Notes: generated by a model not told the origin, from the letters alone. Counted from the first letter of the stretch, positions 21,917 to 34,041 are shown. The stretch is 64,000 nucleotides of DNA from Ascarosepion bandense (GCA_037127315.1 JBBBDQ010000419.1:6547501-6611500); one strand, 5' to 3'. Numbers and translations: made by a program.

Positions 21917-22540
21917 GTATATTCAGGGTGCGATTGATAAATTGTCATCTACATTATCTCTAAAGTGAAAATAACACTGGCATCTCATTTTAACAGATAC
22001 ACTGGGTGCGATGGATGAATTGTCGTGTAAATGATACAAAAATGAAAATAACACTGACATTTCATTTAAACAGATACACTGGGTGCGATGGATGAATAGT
22101 CGTGTAAATGATACAAAAATGACAATAACACTGACATTTCATTTTAACAGATATACTGGGTGCAATGGATGAATTGTCGTGTAAATGATACAAAAATGAA
22201 AATAACACTGACATTTCATTTAAACAGATACACTGGGTGCGATGGATGAATAGTCGTGTAAATGATACAAAAATGAAAATAACACTGACATTTCATTTTA
22301 ACACGTATACTGGGTGCGATGGATGAATAGTCGTGTAAATGATACAAAAATGACAATAACACTGACATTTCATTTTAACACATATACTGGGTGCGATTGA
22401 TAAATAGTCGTGTAAATGATATAAAAATGAAAATAACACTGACATTTCATTTTAACAGATATACTGGGTGCAATGGATGAATTGTCGTGTAAATGATACA
22501 AAAATGAAAATAACACTGACATTTCATTTTTACAGATACA
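21917..22540. repeat. 78-bp tandem array (8 copies)
   Basis: Eight units of 76-78 bp, each with CTGGGTGCGATGGATGAAT, TCGTGTAAATGATACAAAAA and AATAACACTGACATTTCATT. The first unit (from 21917) differs most and reads TGATAAATTGTCATCTACAT. The units lie between a SINE and a transposase relic. Confidence 0.95.
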
Positions 22541-23165
22541 TTTGCCAAAATTCTCAAAGCATATTTTGAAATACTAAAGAATAAATCTATTCAACCAAAG
22601 CTTCTAGAAGACTTTGGAATCTTCTGTAAATCATGTGGAGGGTCTTCTTGTTTAAGTTGGAGAATACTGTCATAATCCTTGCCTTCAGTCTATTTGGGTG
22701 TAATAAGGAATTTTATTGATCTCTCACTTCTCTGAGCCCCACACATAATAATCAAGAAGGTTGCAGTTTGGGGAATTTGGTGACCAGGTATTATCGCTGA
22801 AATTGTCTGACAGCTTGTGTGGCATAGTGCAGAGTCGTGTTTCCAGACATAGAGTCTTTCAGCAATTAACTTCTAGACTCAAGGTAGCACTACCTGCTCA
22901 AGGCATATGCTGTAGGTTTCCGTGTTGAATCTGTGGGAAGATGAATGGAAGCATAACGTCGCCATCATTAGTGGTCACTCCAAACACTATGTGACTTATT
23001 GTACTCTTTCTGAATCCTCTACACTGTTCTCATTGATACCTAAACATTTGAAATGTTCGTATTAAAGATTCCGGTGGGATCGCTAAGCAGTACAACATGC
23101 TCTTTCCAAATTTCTGGTGGAGTGAATTGCGACATGGTGCTCTTTCTCACGGACAGTGCCAAACT
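22541..23165 (-). pseudogene. Tc1/mariner-type transposase relic
   Basis: Reverse strand, in changing frames: a possible start MSQFTPPEIWKEHVVLL near 23135, RFNTETYSICLEQVVLP, the second catalytic region as KHDSALCHTS, then WSPNSPNCNLLDYYVWG, and FSNLNKKTLHMIYRRFQSLL near the end. The DSA-CH-S and W-PNSPD-N-LDYYVWG patterns identify a Tc1/mariner superfamily DDE transposase. Frameshifts and stops are frequent and the middle is deleted. Likely ends: the first array unit at about 21925 and the complement near 23218-23245 share TAAATTGTC plus a downstream TTATC. Confidence 0.75.
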
Positions 23166-23245
23166 GACCCTACTATAAAATGCTGTCAATAAAAGCAAAG
23201 ACAAAAAACGCGCTTTTACGGATAAAATGGCGACAATTTACCCAA

Positions 23246-24020
23246 CGCTTTCTGCAGTCTAGGCGAAATGCATTTATCACTTTTGGTATTAATATTGCGA
23301 AAATAGAAAATCTAAAAAAAAACAAAGAAGAAAAAGAAAATGCAAAAAACTGGCATAACATTTAATTTGGATGATCTGGCGATTAAAGCACTTTCTATAC
23401 ATTTTCATTAAATTGTTTTCTCTTTTAATTAAAAGCATTTTTAAATCGATTCCTTATGGTGACCAACTACTGTATTGAATGTTTTGTTTTCTATAATTTC
23501 CCTTTTATGTTCATATATTTTATTTAAATTCCTCGAAGTTTCTTCTGTGTATTACTTGTAGCAGTTATTAAAAATGAAAAAAGTAAATTCTTTGTTCAGG
23601 TTCTAGCATATTATTATTTTGTTTTATATCAATTAAGTCTTTTATTGTTTTAGAAGTTGTAACAAGTTTTACTTTGAACTTAGAGAAATTGTTTTCAAAA
23701 TTTTCCAATAAAGATATATAAAATTTAGATAATGCTAATTATCTAATTTAGATAATTTAGATATGTTTAAGAATCATATATTATTGTTGTATCTTTTCCT
23801 TGTCGCCTATTTTTAATCAGCTTAAAACTGATTGGCCGATTGTTGTATATATTTAAATCTTATCAATGATTCATAAAACTAGTTTAGTTCACGACGTGCC
23901 GATAACGAAAGACTTAAGTCCCTTTATCCAATTCAATGTCGTCTTTAACAAATATGAAATGGTAGGAGGTTACATCATTGTCTTACTGAGGATACCTAAC
24001 AATTATTTTGCCTTAATATC
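23246..24020. other. AT-rich, nothing recognised
   Basis: A 61-codon lysine-rich frame at 23180-23365 overlaps the transposon end and is not convincing. Confidence 0.5.
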
Positions 24021-24024
24021 TATA

Positions 24025-24205
24025 CATTTTGAATAAAGGTAATAGTTTCGAATGGCAATGCTTGTTTCTATAAAGCTGTAAAATCACTCAAACTGCTGTT
24101 GTTAATAATGCATAGGTCATTACAATTTTTGTTTAAATATTCGCTTGGCAGTATATTGCGATATTTTCCCTGACTGCAAACAAACATCTCTAGTGAGGTA
24201 AAAGC
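24025..24205. repeat. Dispersed repeat D
   Basis: Matches 26437-26615 over about 170 bp (TTGAATAAAGGTA, TGTTGTTAATAATGCATAGG, TATTGCGATATTTTCCCT, CTGCAAACA). Non-coding. Confidence 0.6.
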
Positions 24206-25300
24206 GTCTTTGAACATATCAATTTATTTTATAGTTTATTTACAATAGTCAAATATTAAAAAAAACAAAACAAAGAGAGAGACAGGCCTGCCAAAATAAA
24301 TATTTAATTTTCTTCATGAAATATTTTTACCTCCAGTTGTGAAGAGCAGATGTTTTCAACGACTCGGAGCAACCGAATGATTGACACTATTTAATAATAA
24401 AAAACGAGAAGTGCTCAAACAAAACTATATTTCTACTTTAATATGCTCGAACATCTATACATCACCATTTGCATCAAACTTCTTTTTTTTAAAAGGTTAA
24501 GATACATCAACTCTTTCTGCGAACTTTCTCTCGCGCTATGAGGAATTAATTTGAACAGTTCATTAAAATATTTTTGATTGTATTTGAAAATTTCCAATAC
24601 AGTGCTTTCTCTTTCTTAGAATTATGATTGATAAATGTTCTATACGAATATTGAGTGGATCTAAAGACTTTGCCAATGATACATGTTCAATCCCAGTTAC
24701 CGTCAGAGTAAAATTTCATTTTTTTATTTTATAAATACTCAGAGAAGAACAATGTGTGACGGTCTTGTAACATTTTTTTATCCCCAGCAATTTTGTAGAA
24801 TTCTTGGTGCTCAGACAACTCTTGAGTTGACAACTCTTCAGACAGTAAGACTGAAATTGTAACAGATAATTCAGTGTCGCCCTAAACAAATAATAAGCGA
24901 TAAGAGACTGCGTTATTATCTTGGGCAGATTTGTAAACTATAATTAGTTAAAAGTATTCACTACTATTTCTCTAGTAGGTTCGTCTTCAAGGTTAGGATT
25001 TGTGGCATTTACCTTGGCCCACGTCGCAACCGTAGGTGACACAAGGTCGAGATTTAAGTGGGTTTAACCAACATACAGAGCAAAAATCCCAATTCCACAC
25101 GGCACTTTGCATTTTGGGCACGCCTCAGGCGCTCGATAATAAACTCAGCTCTCTCCCGAGGAAGAAGTACTACCTAAGTGGAGGGAGGACTTGGGCTAAT
25201 ATTCAAAGAATTCAAGTACCAGCCAATGGTTAGGATTTGTTTAGCCTTTAGTTGTATCAATTGTTATTTATAAGGGGAAGATTTGAATATGAATGCAAGT
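24206..25300. other. No recognised gene
   Basis: Mostly AT-rich. 24980-25240 has more balanced composition and a 65-codon frame (25036-25233) with no recognisable motif. Confidence 0.4.
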
Positions 25301-25321
25301 ATATATATATATATATATATA

Positions 25322-25527
25322 TTGTGTGTGTATTTTGGCAGCGTTTTTTCATTAATACAGGTTTCATTGAATAATATAGACAAGTTCTGTCTATTTATTT
25401 TGTGTAAGATCTGTTCGTATGATTTGATTAGCTTGATAGTGTTGTCATGGAAAGACGACAAGAAATCGCAATAATTGTTGATTTTTTTATCAAGTCTGAG
25501 CTTTCGGCTTACATAAGCCATTATCAA
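25322..25527 (-). pseudogene. PLE N-terminal coding fragment
   Basis: Reverse frame parallel to 19105-19320: SRKLRLDKKINNYCDF, IKSYEQILHKINRQNLSILF, NETCINEKTLPKYT. The two copies differ by scattered substitutions but keep the frame. A hammerhead-like leader (TTTGATAA, GGCTTATGTAAGCC, GAAA) lies at 25529-25501. As in the other copies, the coding part ends at an AT run. The whole fragment is repeated in opposite orientation next door. Confidence 0.6.
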
Positions 25528-25827
25528 AGGATGAACATTTAATGTTCAGTGAACATAGAACATTTAAATTATTATTGAAATTATTATTAACAGAGTGGAG
25601 TTATACAGTTATATATAATTTAAATGTTCTATGTTCACTGAACATTAAATGTTCATCCTTTGATAATGGCTTATGTAAACCGAAAGCTCAGACCTGATAA
25701 AAAAATCAACAATTATTGCGATTTCTTGTCGTCTTTCCATGACAACACTATCAAGTTAATCAGATCATACGAACGGATCACACAAAATAAATAGACAGAA
25801 CTTGTCTATATTATTCAATGAAACCTG

Positions 25828-25838
<11 letters not shown>
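25352..25838. repeat. Large inverted repeat of the PLE fragment
   Basis: Left arm about 25352-25573, right arm about 25617-25838, about 220 bp each with few differences, and a spacer of about 43 bp. Both arms carry the PLE N-terminal segment and its hammerhead-like leader, pointing away from the centre. An (AT)n run flanks each side. Confidence 0.9.

Positions 25839-25880
<42 letters not shown>
25839..25880. repeat. (AT)n microsatellite
   Basis: About 21 AT units. Confidence 0.98.
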
Positions 25881-25882
<2 letters not shown>

Positions 25883-25909
25883 CCTATATTTCTGAGATGA
25901 AGTATTGCA

Positions 25910-26168
25910 ATTATTTACATTGTTCGAACTGTTGTTTTAATCTTTGTTGCTATATTCACAACGTTTCGACAGTTGTACAGTCCGACCTTCTTCAGGTGAT
26001 TGAAATTATTTAACTGATCAGGAACGAGAACAATCTACTCCAGTGATCGAAATATTGGATGTAGTTTAAAATTTCAGTCACCCGGAGAAGGTCGGAGTGT
26101 AAAATGGCCGAAACGTCGCGAGTATGGAAACAAAGATGAGAACAGCATTTCGAACAGTGTAAATAATT
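25910..26168. mobile_element. Foldback element, family A (short)
   Basis: Inverted termini from ATTATTTACATTGTTCGAAC to the matching GAACAGTGTAAATAATTA. Each arm holds a GAAACGT block next to a CCTGAAGAAGG or CCCGGAGAAGG block. Non-coding. Copies at 43799-44173 and 51978-52366 are longer inside. Confidence 0.7.
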
Positions 26169-26436
26169 ATTCTTATTGGTATATTTTCTTTTCTTGTTTA
26201 AATCAATTCACCCCAAGAAAGGCGTTAATACACTATGATGCGAGTAGGCTACTGGAAAGAAAAAAATTTAGAAGAAACCTAAAAAAAACAAAAATTTCAG
26301 AGTTTAGGCCAAAACTTAACAAGTATTGAATTGAAGCAGAAAATAGAAGGAATCTAAAACTCAATCAAGCAGGAAAACAAGGGCCAAACCCTTGTTCGAC
26401 AACTAGGAAGGATTAGGGTTAAGGTTATATATTTTG

Positions 26437-26615
26437 AATAAAGGTACTCACATTTTGAATGAAAATATTTGAATAAATCTGTAAATCACCTAAAACTACT
26501 GTCGTTAATAATGCATAGATAATTACAGTTGTTTTGCAAATATTTTGCTCGGCATTTTATTGTGATATTTTCCCTTACTGCAAACATACCTGTCTAGTGA
26601 AGTAAATGGACCAAC
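26437..26615. repeat. Dispersed repeat D, second copy
   Basis: See 24025-24205. Shares GTTAATAATGCATAGATAAT-type and GATATTTTCCCTTACTGC sequence. Confidence 0.6.
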
Positions 26616-26984
26616 ATCTCTTTACTAGTCGTCCGATTAATTTCCTAAATAGATACCCTGAGTTGTTGCACTCGTCGAGTGACTAGATGAGTTACGATTC
26701 CGCTAATGCGGCGTTGTTATGATTCTAATGTGGCGCTAACCACATGAGGCCAAGGACCATGTGTTCAACAAGGTACTGTACAAAGTGGTTGTAGTTCCAT
26801 CATAGTGTGATATGTGTTCTCCTCAGTCAGTCATTAACCATAACTGCTGAGCTGCGCATTCATAGTGTTGTGAATTCCGGGTGAGGAACCGCAAAAAATA
26901 ATCAACAACAAAAACAGATATTGAGGTAGAAAAGTGGGTTATATTGAACGTAATATACAAACTTGAACGCAGGTTAGTAAATCC
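26616..26984. other. No recognised feature
   Basis: Mixed composition, no long frame. Confidence 0.4.
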
Positions 26985-27212
26985 AGAAATACTATTATAT
27001 TTTATTTTTATTCTGACTTCTGATGCGGTAATCTCTGGTTAACTTCGGTATCTCTCGGTAACGTACGTATCAGTTCCGGTACTCTCCGATAACTCTCACG
27101 GGTCTCTACGATTACTCTATGATAGCTCCCGTATCTCATTATGGCAGGAAGTATATGTATACTCAAGTCGAGTTCATTATCATAGATAAAGGAGAGATCC
27201 CACAACACTCAA
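26985..27212 (+). repeat. Dispersed repeat E (possible LTR piece)
   Basis: Shares CTCATTATGGCAGGAAGTAT, ATTATCATAGA and GAGATCCCACAAC with the reverse-strand copy at 43381-43565. GC-richer than its surroundings and without frames. An LTR origin is a guess. Confidence 0.45.
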
Positions 27213-27239
27213 ACAAATCTTTTACTCCAGTAGCCGTGT

Positions 27240-27510
27240 TATCTGGCCAACGTTATCCAGAATCTATCTGAGGCGCATTCATGGTAGTTCGGATAAATGG
27301 TTACGCTATTCACTTGACATGAGCCCAGTCGAATATTTATGGGATATGGTAGAAAATTCTCTTTGCACGCATGGCCCTGCACATATATTGTCAGTGAGCT
27401 ACGGACTGCTGCGAAGACGTCACGGCTCAACATCTCTCCAGAAATCTTGCGATAACTTTTGAAATCGATACCACACCGAATTCTGCACTTCGACAGACTG
27501 GAAGACTTTT
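27240..27510 (+). pseudogene. Tc1-like transposase C-terminal relic
   Basis: The forward frame reads WLRYSLDMSPVEYLWDMVEN, close to the Tc1 signature W-P-SPDLNPIE-LWD that surrounds the third catalytic residue. After a frameshift it reads ELRTAAKTSRLNISPEILR, the usual next segment. No N-terminus, frame broken. Reaction of the family: cut-and-paste transposition at TA. Confidence 0.65.
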
Positions 27511-27579
27511 GGCAGGTTAGTGTAGATTCAGCAAGATCGGAAAAATTAAACGGAAGTAAACATCTTTTAAGAATGTATT

Positions 27580-29110
27580 TTACATATCCAATTTACATAT
27601 CTAAAATTGAATCTCCTTCATAGGCTTGATCTCACAGTTCTCTTTCAACCAATAATCAGAAGCGAGGAGTTGTTTGTCAACAGCTGAAACAACATCGCTT
27701 TCAACAACAGCAACAACTAAAATTGACAGCACATGTAACTCAAAGAGAAAATAATGACACAATTATTATGTTGACAGTGCATTGACCCCATCAATACTGT
27801 AAAGAGCGATAACAGCTACTGGAGATTAAAAAACTAGTTTCCTGAAAAATTGTTTAAAGAGAAATATTTTGTAAATTTCAACCAAAACTGTACGAGCTGT
27901 TCAGTCTTCAAAAGCATAGGAAAGCCCCATCAATACTGTAAAGAATGATAACACGTAATGAGGATGAGAAAACTATTTTCCTAAAAAAAGTTCGAAAACA
28001 AAGATTTCATAAATTTCAAGTGACAGCAGTACTGGCCACTTAATCAATAAATGTGAAATGTTTCCTTATAAGAAAACAACTAATATTTCATTACCATTAT
28101 CATAGTTAACCTTGACAGTTTTTTTTTTATTTTTGTTACGTTTCATTCTTTCCTGAAAAATTGTTTGAAGAAAAAGATTTAATAAAACCAAAACTGTATG
28201 GCTCTTCGGTCTTCAAATAAAATCTTAGGAAATATTCTAAAAAGCAATAACAGCTACTGGACTTGAAACAGCTATTTCCTAAAAGGTTCTTTTAATAGAA
28301 GGAATTTATAAATTTCACCCGATAGTAGCACTGGCTGTTCGGCCAATGAATGACAAATATTTCCTTATAAGGAAACAACTAGTTTTTCCATTAACATTAC
28401 CTTCATCACCTTGACAATTTAGTTAAGTTTTTTATCCTATATTTGATTTCATTTAATCGTTTCTTTCTTCTGCATTTTTTTCATTTACAACATAATTTTT
28501 ATTATTGTAAGATCATCAAAGTTAAGCAACATCAAAGCTGGTCAGTGCCTAGATATCTAAACTATCAGCTATATACAACTGCTTTCTAAGATGAATAATG
28601 AAAACAATTTTTTAGTGAGTAAGGTCAGAGGGTCTTGGCAAAGGTCATCCTTCTTTGAATATTTTGAACTGGCACTAAAGAATTTCAAACAAAGAACTGT
28701 ACCAAATAAGAGACACCGGATCACTTGAGGACTTTCAGCAACAGCAACAACAAAAATGGATAGCACATGTAACTCAAAGAGAAAATAATGACAGAATAAA
28801 GATGTGGACATTCCACACTATTTCAAATAAAAAGTTAGGAAGGAAAACCCCATCAATGCTGTAAAGAGCGATAACAGCTACTGGATTTGAAACACCTATT
28901 TCCTAAAAGATTATTTCAATAGAAAGGCTTCAAGAATTTAAACAGACATGAAAATATTAGTTGTTTCCTTATAAGGAAACAACTAATATTTTCATTATCA
29001 TTATCATAGTCAACCATGACAGTTCGGTTCATTTATTTATTTTTTTTTGTTTGATTCCATTCAATCGTTTGTTTCTTCCGCATTCTTTTCCATTCATTTG
29101 AAATCATTCA
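27580..29110. repeat. Cluster of diverged ~250-300 bp repeats
   Basis: At least four imperfect copies of a block containing ACTGTAAAGAGCGATAACAG, CTACTGGA, ACTATTTCCTAAAA and TTCCTTATAAGGAAACAACT (starts near 27785, 27925, 28225, 28850). Sequence 27700-27790 is directly repeated at 28735-28805 (CATGTAACTCAAAGAGAAAA). A further scrap is at 34775-34860. Non-coding. Confidence 0.6.
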
Positions 29111-29689
29111 GATATAGCGAGGATGTTTAATGTATCATCATACGTCTACACTTGGGTCCGACCATCCTTTTAACGGGGAAACCAAACACGGAAGTGTCGC
29201 TAAAAGGTAGTACGCATATATTTATGATTGTGCGTGGTTTGCTTCTGTATGAACTGGTACGGGTTTGTCATTCTGTAAGCGTATGTGTGTGTCTCGGGGA
29301 GTGATTTTATGAGGGAGGGTGGGTCGTACCATCCTGAATGCATCTGGCTGGACGTCCCGCGTTTCGCAGCGAGGAGTTCCGCCGGTAGTAATAACAACAC
29401 GTCATGACCGACTTGACCCTTGGCCTAGGCCCCTGCTAAGGAGTTAACCCCGCAATCACGTGCCTCATTGATTTTCTTAATGTGTCTACCCAGTGTACAT
29501 AACATATCCTTCGGTGCAAAACCGTATGGGCATTCTAAGTGCTTAAGAAAAAAATTCATTAACAAAAATAAAAAAGGTAAAATAAATGAAAAAAAAAAAA
29601 AGAAATAGAAAAAGAATAAACGATAAAAAATAAAATAAAGAATAGAATATAGATAAAAAGAATAAAATAAAAAAATGTTAGTTTTAGCG
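29111..29689. other. No recognised gene
   Basis: 29145-29460 is a GC-richer patch without relatives in the window. A 66-codon reverse frame (29200-29400) has no known motif. 29545-29680 is A-rich. Confidence 0.4.
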
Positions 29690-29975
29690 CAGTACTAGAT
29701 TGGCGGTATGGTCTCATCATTTTACTGTTGAAATAGCTAGATGGAATCGTAAGTTGCCATAGTTCTGGGTATGACAATAAACTGCAACCACCAGCAATGT
29801 CCCTGAGCGGGTGATTAAAGGTTTTGCAGCAAAATTGCTATTGTTCTCAGGTTCACCCTGACCCGGGTTAGTAGCACCTGTTAGGAAGAACTAACATTGT
29901 GGGCAAACAGCCAACCCCCAAATAAAAATGAAAAACTATGAAAGTATAAAAATACATTTTTATAGTAAAAATATC
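29690..29975 (-). repeat. Dispersed repeat G, reverse copy
   Basis: The complement carries TTTTTATACTTTCATAG, CCCGGGTCAGGGTGAACC-like and TTATTGTCATACCCAG sequence, the same order as 15650-15850. Internally diverged. Confidence 0.55.
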
Positions 29976-30022
29976 AGCAGTACATTTACATACATATCCT
30001 CTTTATTATAATAAAGACCGAT

Positions 30023-30024
<2 letters not shown>

Positions 30025-30066
<42 letters not shown>

Positions 30067-30182
30067 CGTAATTATAGTAATAATTACCATAATAATTACC
30101 ACGCTATTAAAGCACCATCATCAAACTGTCTGATAATGGTGTTTTAACACCGGAACTTTATAGCTATGAAGTTGCAATATAC

Positions 30183-30228
<46 letters not shown>

Positions 30229-30310
30229 TCTTTATATTTATGACCTACTTTTGTACCGAGCACTTTTTAAAGTAAATATCTAACTTTAGAATACGCTTCC
30301 ATTAGTAAGC

Positions 30311-30376
<66 letters not shown>
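30025..30376. repeat. (AT)n, (TTA)n and (CA)n/(TA)n tracts
   Basis: Simple-repeat cluster: (AT)n 30027-30060, (TTA)n 30185-30229, (CA)n then (TA)n 30313-30375. The sequence between shows nothing recognisable. Confidence 0.95.
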
Positions 30377-30379
<3 letters not shown>

Positions 30380-30629
30380 CCTGTCACGCGCATGGAGAGA
30401 GTTTTATTACGAGTTATTATACTTTTATTTTAGAAGTTTTGTTTTTTTGTAAATAGTCTAAGTCATTTTAATCATTCTATTGTAAATATTTCGTTAAGTG
30501 TAGTTAAGGAAAATAAGAATAAAGATATAAATGAAAGACCAAATAAACAGGATATGATAAAGAAGTTAAAATGGGAAGAAGAGAAAGAAAAGTAAGTCGT
30601 AAGACGAGACAATATGATAAAAGGTTTTA

Positions 30630-30950
30630 TTAATGTATATATATATATTTATTGGTTTGTTTTCTTCTCTTCCTCAAAAAATACCCTGTCTTGAATGTAG
30701 GAAGTTTAGTACAACCTGATTTATAACATAGAATAGCCCAAGTGAAGTCTTGATTGGTTGCTGTTTTCCAGAGGAACTTATATAATGCACGTCGTAAAGG
30801 TAGTAGCAATTTTTTAGTTTGGGTGAGGGCCGAATACTGATCATATTCGGTCGGGTCGCCTATCGAAGAAGTCTGTTGTTTATTTAGACCCGAAACTTCT
30901 AGTGACAAAGAAGCAACAACACGACGCACCTAGATTCGGCACTTAAAGGT
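30630..30950 (-). other. Possible coding relic, unrecognised
   Basis: A 99-codon reverse frame (30630-30929) with non-repeat composition (LRRALYKFLWKTATNQDFTW; CTKLPTFKTGYFLRKRRKQ). It matches no family I recognise and has no duplicate in the window. It begins beside a (TAA)n run at 30958-30990 and ends in an AT run. Could be a transposon scrap or chance. Confidence 0.25.
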
Positions 30951-30956
30951 GTATTC

Positions 30957-30988
<32 letters not shown>

Positions 30989-31129
30989 TTGCTGGTTGCT
31001 CTTTAACAGTGCCTTATTATTTTATTTCATTTGATTTTTTTGCAATAATTATGTCATTGAGTAGTGAAAAAAATCTCTCTATTATAATAAAGACCGTAGT
31101 ATATATATATATATATATATATATTAATC

Positions 31130-32250
31130 ATTTCACCCCGAGCAAGGCAGAAATGCCACTGATGAGCGGGGGGCTACATAAATGTAAAAAAGATTAATTA
31201 GAAAAGAGTGAGGAGTACAAACTATTTAGAAAGGAGCAATAGAAAGATGAGAATGCAGGTGCGATGACAGATACATAGGCGGAGAGAAAGGGAAGGATAT
31301 ACGGGGGTGGGGAGAGAGCTAGAGTCCAGTGGTTAATAGATGAGTATTGACATTGCATTTAAATTTCTGGAGGTTGTAGCCGTCATGAAAGCAAGAATAT
31401 GGGAGCGAGTTCCACAGGCGGGAAGTGCGAGAGAAGCTGCAGGAGTAGAATTGTCGTCTGTATTTGGCTAACCTGACTGTGAATGGGTGGGACCCAGTTG
31501 CCAGTCTGGTTGCACGAGTAAACACCTGTTGAGGAGGCACCAGTGACTTAAGTTCGTCGGAGCAGAAGCCATGAAAGGAGAAGGTAAGGCCGAGGAGGCG
31601 TAGTGTGTTGCTCTCAAGGAGAATCGCTTGGTCCATGCTTATAGGAGGCAGGAGAGGCTGTCTGTGATGGTTGACAGACAACAGCGTGGTCTTAGACGCA
31701 TTGAAGTTGACAAGCCACTTCTTGCCCCAATTCACCACAGAGTGTAGATCCCGTTCAAGGTTAGCAGCGAGATTTTGTCTGTCCGCCATGACAGGTTTCT
31801 AACTGGTGCAGGAGTATATTGTTGTGTCATCTGCGTAGAAGCCTACTTGGGAACTGATCTTATCTGGGAGGTCGTTGATGAAAATAAGGAAGAGCGTCGG
31901 GCCCAGTATAGAGCCCTGTGGGACAACAGCATTCGTGCTGTAGGATGAAGAGGCATGCCCATTCAAAACGACCTTTATTTTGCGGTTATTTAAAAAAGAT
32001 TGAATTAGGTCAAGCAGGCGACCAGTAATACCGTAACCCCGTAGCTTGCATAGGAGGCCAGAGTGCCAAACCTTGTCAAAAGCCTTGGAGATGTCCAGAG
32101 CAACTGCGAGAGCCTCGTCAAACTCATCAAGGGCCTGGAGCATGTACTCCGTTACGGTTGTTAGCAAGTCGGCCGTGGACCTGGCAAAGCGGAAGCCATA
32201 TTGCCTGTCAGAGAAGAGTTTGTGGGCAGTAAGATGTTGAACTATTTCAG
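31130..32250 (-). pseudogene. Jockey-like LINE: reverse transcriptase to 3' end
   Basis: One of the better LINE copies. From right to left on the reverse strand: VALDISKAFDKVWHSGLLCK (palm motif A, with the first catalytic aspartate), VPQGSILGPTLFLIFINDLP (motif B), then VGFYADDTTIYS (motif C with both aspartates), a WGKKWLVNFNASKT segment, and C-terminal SRLWNSLPYSCFHDGYNLQK. It ends with the LINE 3' terminus (complement of GCTCGGGGTGAAATGAT) at 31130. A stop and at least one deletion lie between motif C and the C-terminus, and part of the thumb is missing. 5'-truncated at an adjacent (GT)n run. Confidence 0.85.
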
Positions 32251-32273
32251 CATTGATTATGGCCTCGAATACT

Positions 32274-32276
<3 letters not shown>

Positions 32277-32312
<36 letters not shown>
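32277..32312. repeat. (GT)n microsatellite
   Basis: About 17 GT units. Confidence 0.98.
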
Positions 32313-32314
<2 letters not shown>

Positions 32315-32460
32315 CCCTCCTGCCACGCTCAGGGGTGTATGGATTTTTATATCTTATTGTAAGATACTCAATAGTAGGTACATCAATATATATGTTGCCG
32401 TGATTTTAGAGGGCATATCGATATATTTTGCCGTCATTTTTGGCTCGAGTATATGTAAAT
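32313..32460 (+). repeat. Dispersed repeat C, uninterrupted copy
   Basis: From ATCCCTCCTGCCACGCTCAG through AGTAGGTACATC to GTTGCCGTGATTTTAG and TTTTGCCGTCATTTTTGG. Serves as the reference for the split copy at 18988-19530. A start fragment also lies at 30376. Confidence 0.55.
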
Positions 32461-33635
32461 AACCAACAATATTTATAGTAAAATACCAAAAATACATTTT
32501 ATCTGTAACTGAAGAAAGAAAAGCGTTCAAAATAATTAGTTTTCGATGTTAAATAACCCATGAAGATTGATTTGCCGTCAAACAAAATCAACTAACCAAC
32601 AGTAAATTGTATGCTAACAGTTTATTCTAGTTACCTCCACTAATTTGCTAAAAACAGCACAGAAACAAGGCCCCCAAACTTAATAATAACAAAGTTTCTT
32701 CCCCTCAAGATATTTGTTATTATTAAAAGGGAAGATCAAAGTATTTTCAATTATTTAAAAAAAAAATTACTCATTTCTAACACGTTCGAAAATTTGGTTA
32801 AAAACCTTGTGTTTTTATTTCGTCAGGGAGTGAACGGATTTTTAACACTTATAAATTAATCATATTAAAACTACTTTGTTTCTCGTGAAAAACACATTAA
32901 TTTGAAGATTCTTGAAAAAATTAAATGTATTTTAATGAACCTCTTAGGATTTACTCATATATGAATTAAATTAGTTTTGAAAGTTTTATTTTTGGAAAAT
33001 CTCGGCAAAAATATATTTTTTTACATTTGTTTCTAGAAATTTTATAGTGTTACAAAATTTTGTTTTATTACTTAAATGCCGGACACCTTGGGGAAGTAAA
33101 TCATTTATTTATTTTTATTTTATTTTTTCAGTCAGTTAAATCTTTCCCGAAAATAACAAAAATGCAATATCTAATATCATAAGAAAAGTTAAAAAACAAG
33201 AGCTCCGTGATTAAGAAATGTATGTATATCACATTTCATACAAGTAATATTTGATTCAAATCAGATTAATTTAACTTTACATTTTCTAATTTTTCTAAAA
33301 GAGTGTGTCACAGATGCATATTTTAATTTTGTAAGATTTTTAAAACCGAAACTTAATTTTTGTTTACAAATTTAAAACAATGGCCACTTTTTAATGATTT
33401 CATGAAAACGCTAAAAAAATTGAGATTCCAATCGGTATCATTTCTGTTTGAAATACACCAGGATATTTTACTTACTGAAAATAGTTTATTATTTTCAGTA
33501 AGTAAAATCATTTACTTGCTGAAAATAATCATTTAGCTTTCAGTTAAAGTGAAAATGAAAGCTTCAAAAAATCTTTTTCATTTTTAAAAATTCATTTTAA
33601 AACAAGTATAAAAAATGAATGAATGTAGCTTGTTT
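32461..33635. other. AT-rich, one small hairpin
   Basis: No gene. A hairpin of about 19 bp (TTTTACTTACTGAAAATA and its complement) sits at about 33465-33508, followed by a partial third copy of the same motif. Confidence 0.5.
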
Positions 33636-33639
33636 ATTA

Positions 33640-33880
33640 TCTCGACCATCTTGTTTGTGGAACATTTTTCCGATTACTTGCTTTCCAGTTAACTTTGATC
33701 TTCAAGAATTTAGTATTAATCATTATTGTCTGCCCTTATAATTATTGTCTGTCCTTATAATTTTTACCTTCTGTCTTTTTATTATCAGTTCTTTTATTGT
33801 CCTACCTAATATTTTTCTCGTATTCTATCACATTCAGTAACCTTTTGCGTCTTAGTTGCATTCCATAGGATGAAATGATT
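33640..33880 (+). pseudogene. Jockey-like LINE 3' end, old copy
   Basis: Reads WNIFPITCFPVNFDLQEF, matching the C-terminal WNSLP-CFPD-YNLQEF segment of the family, followed by a T-rich 3' UTR ending GATGAAATGATTTTTAAAAAA. No open frame. Confidence 0.55.
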
Positions 33881-34041
33881 TTTAAAAAAGACATTAAAAA
33901 GAAAAAATAGAAGACAGAAATAAACCAAATAGAAGAAAAACAGAAGTGTTTGGACTGATATGAAAAATCCTCGTTAAAAAAGGGAAATCAAAAACAACGT
34001 GAAAATCGTATAGATTATGATGTTATTCCCGATTACAGTAA

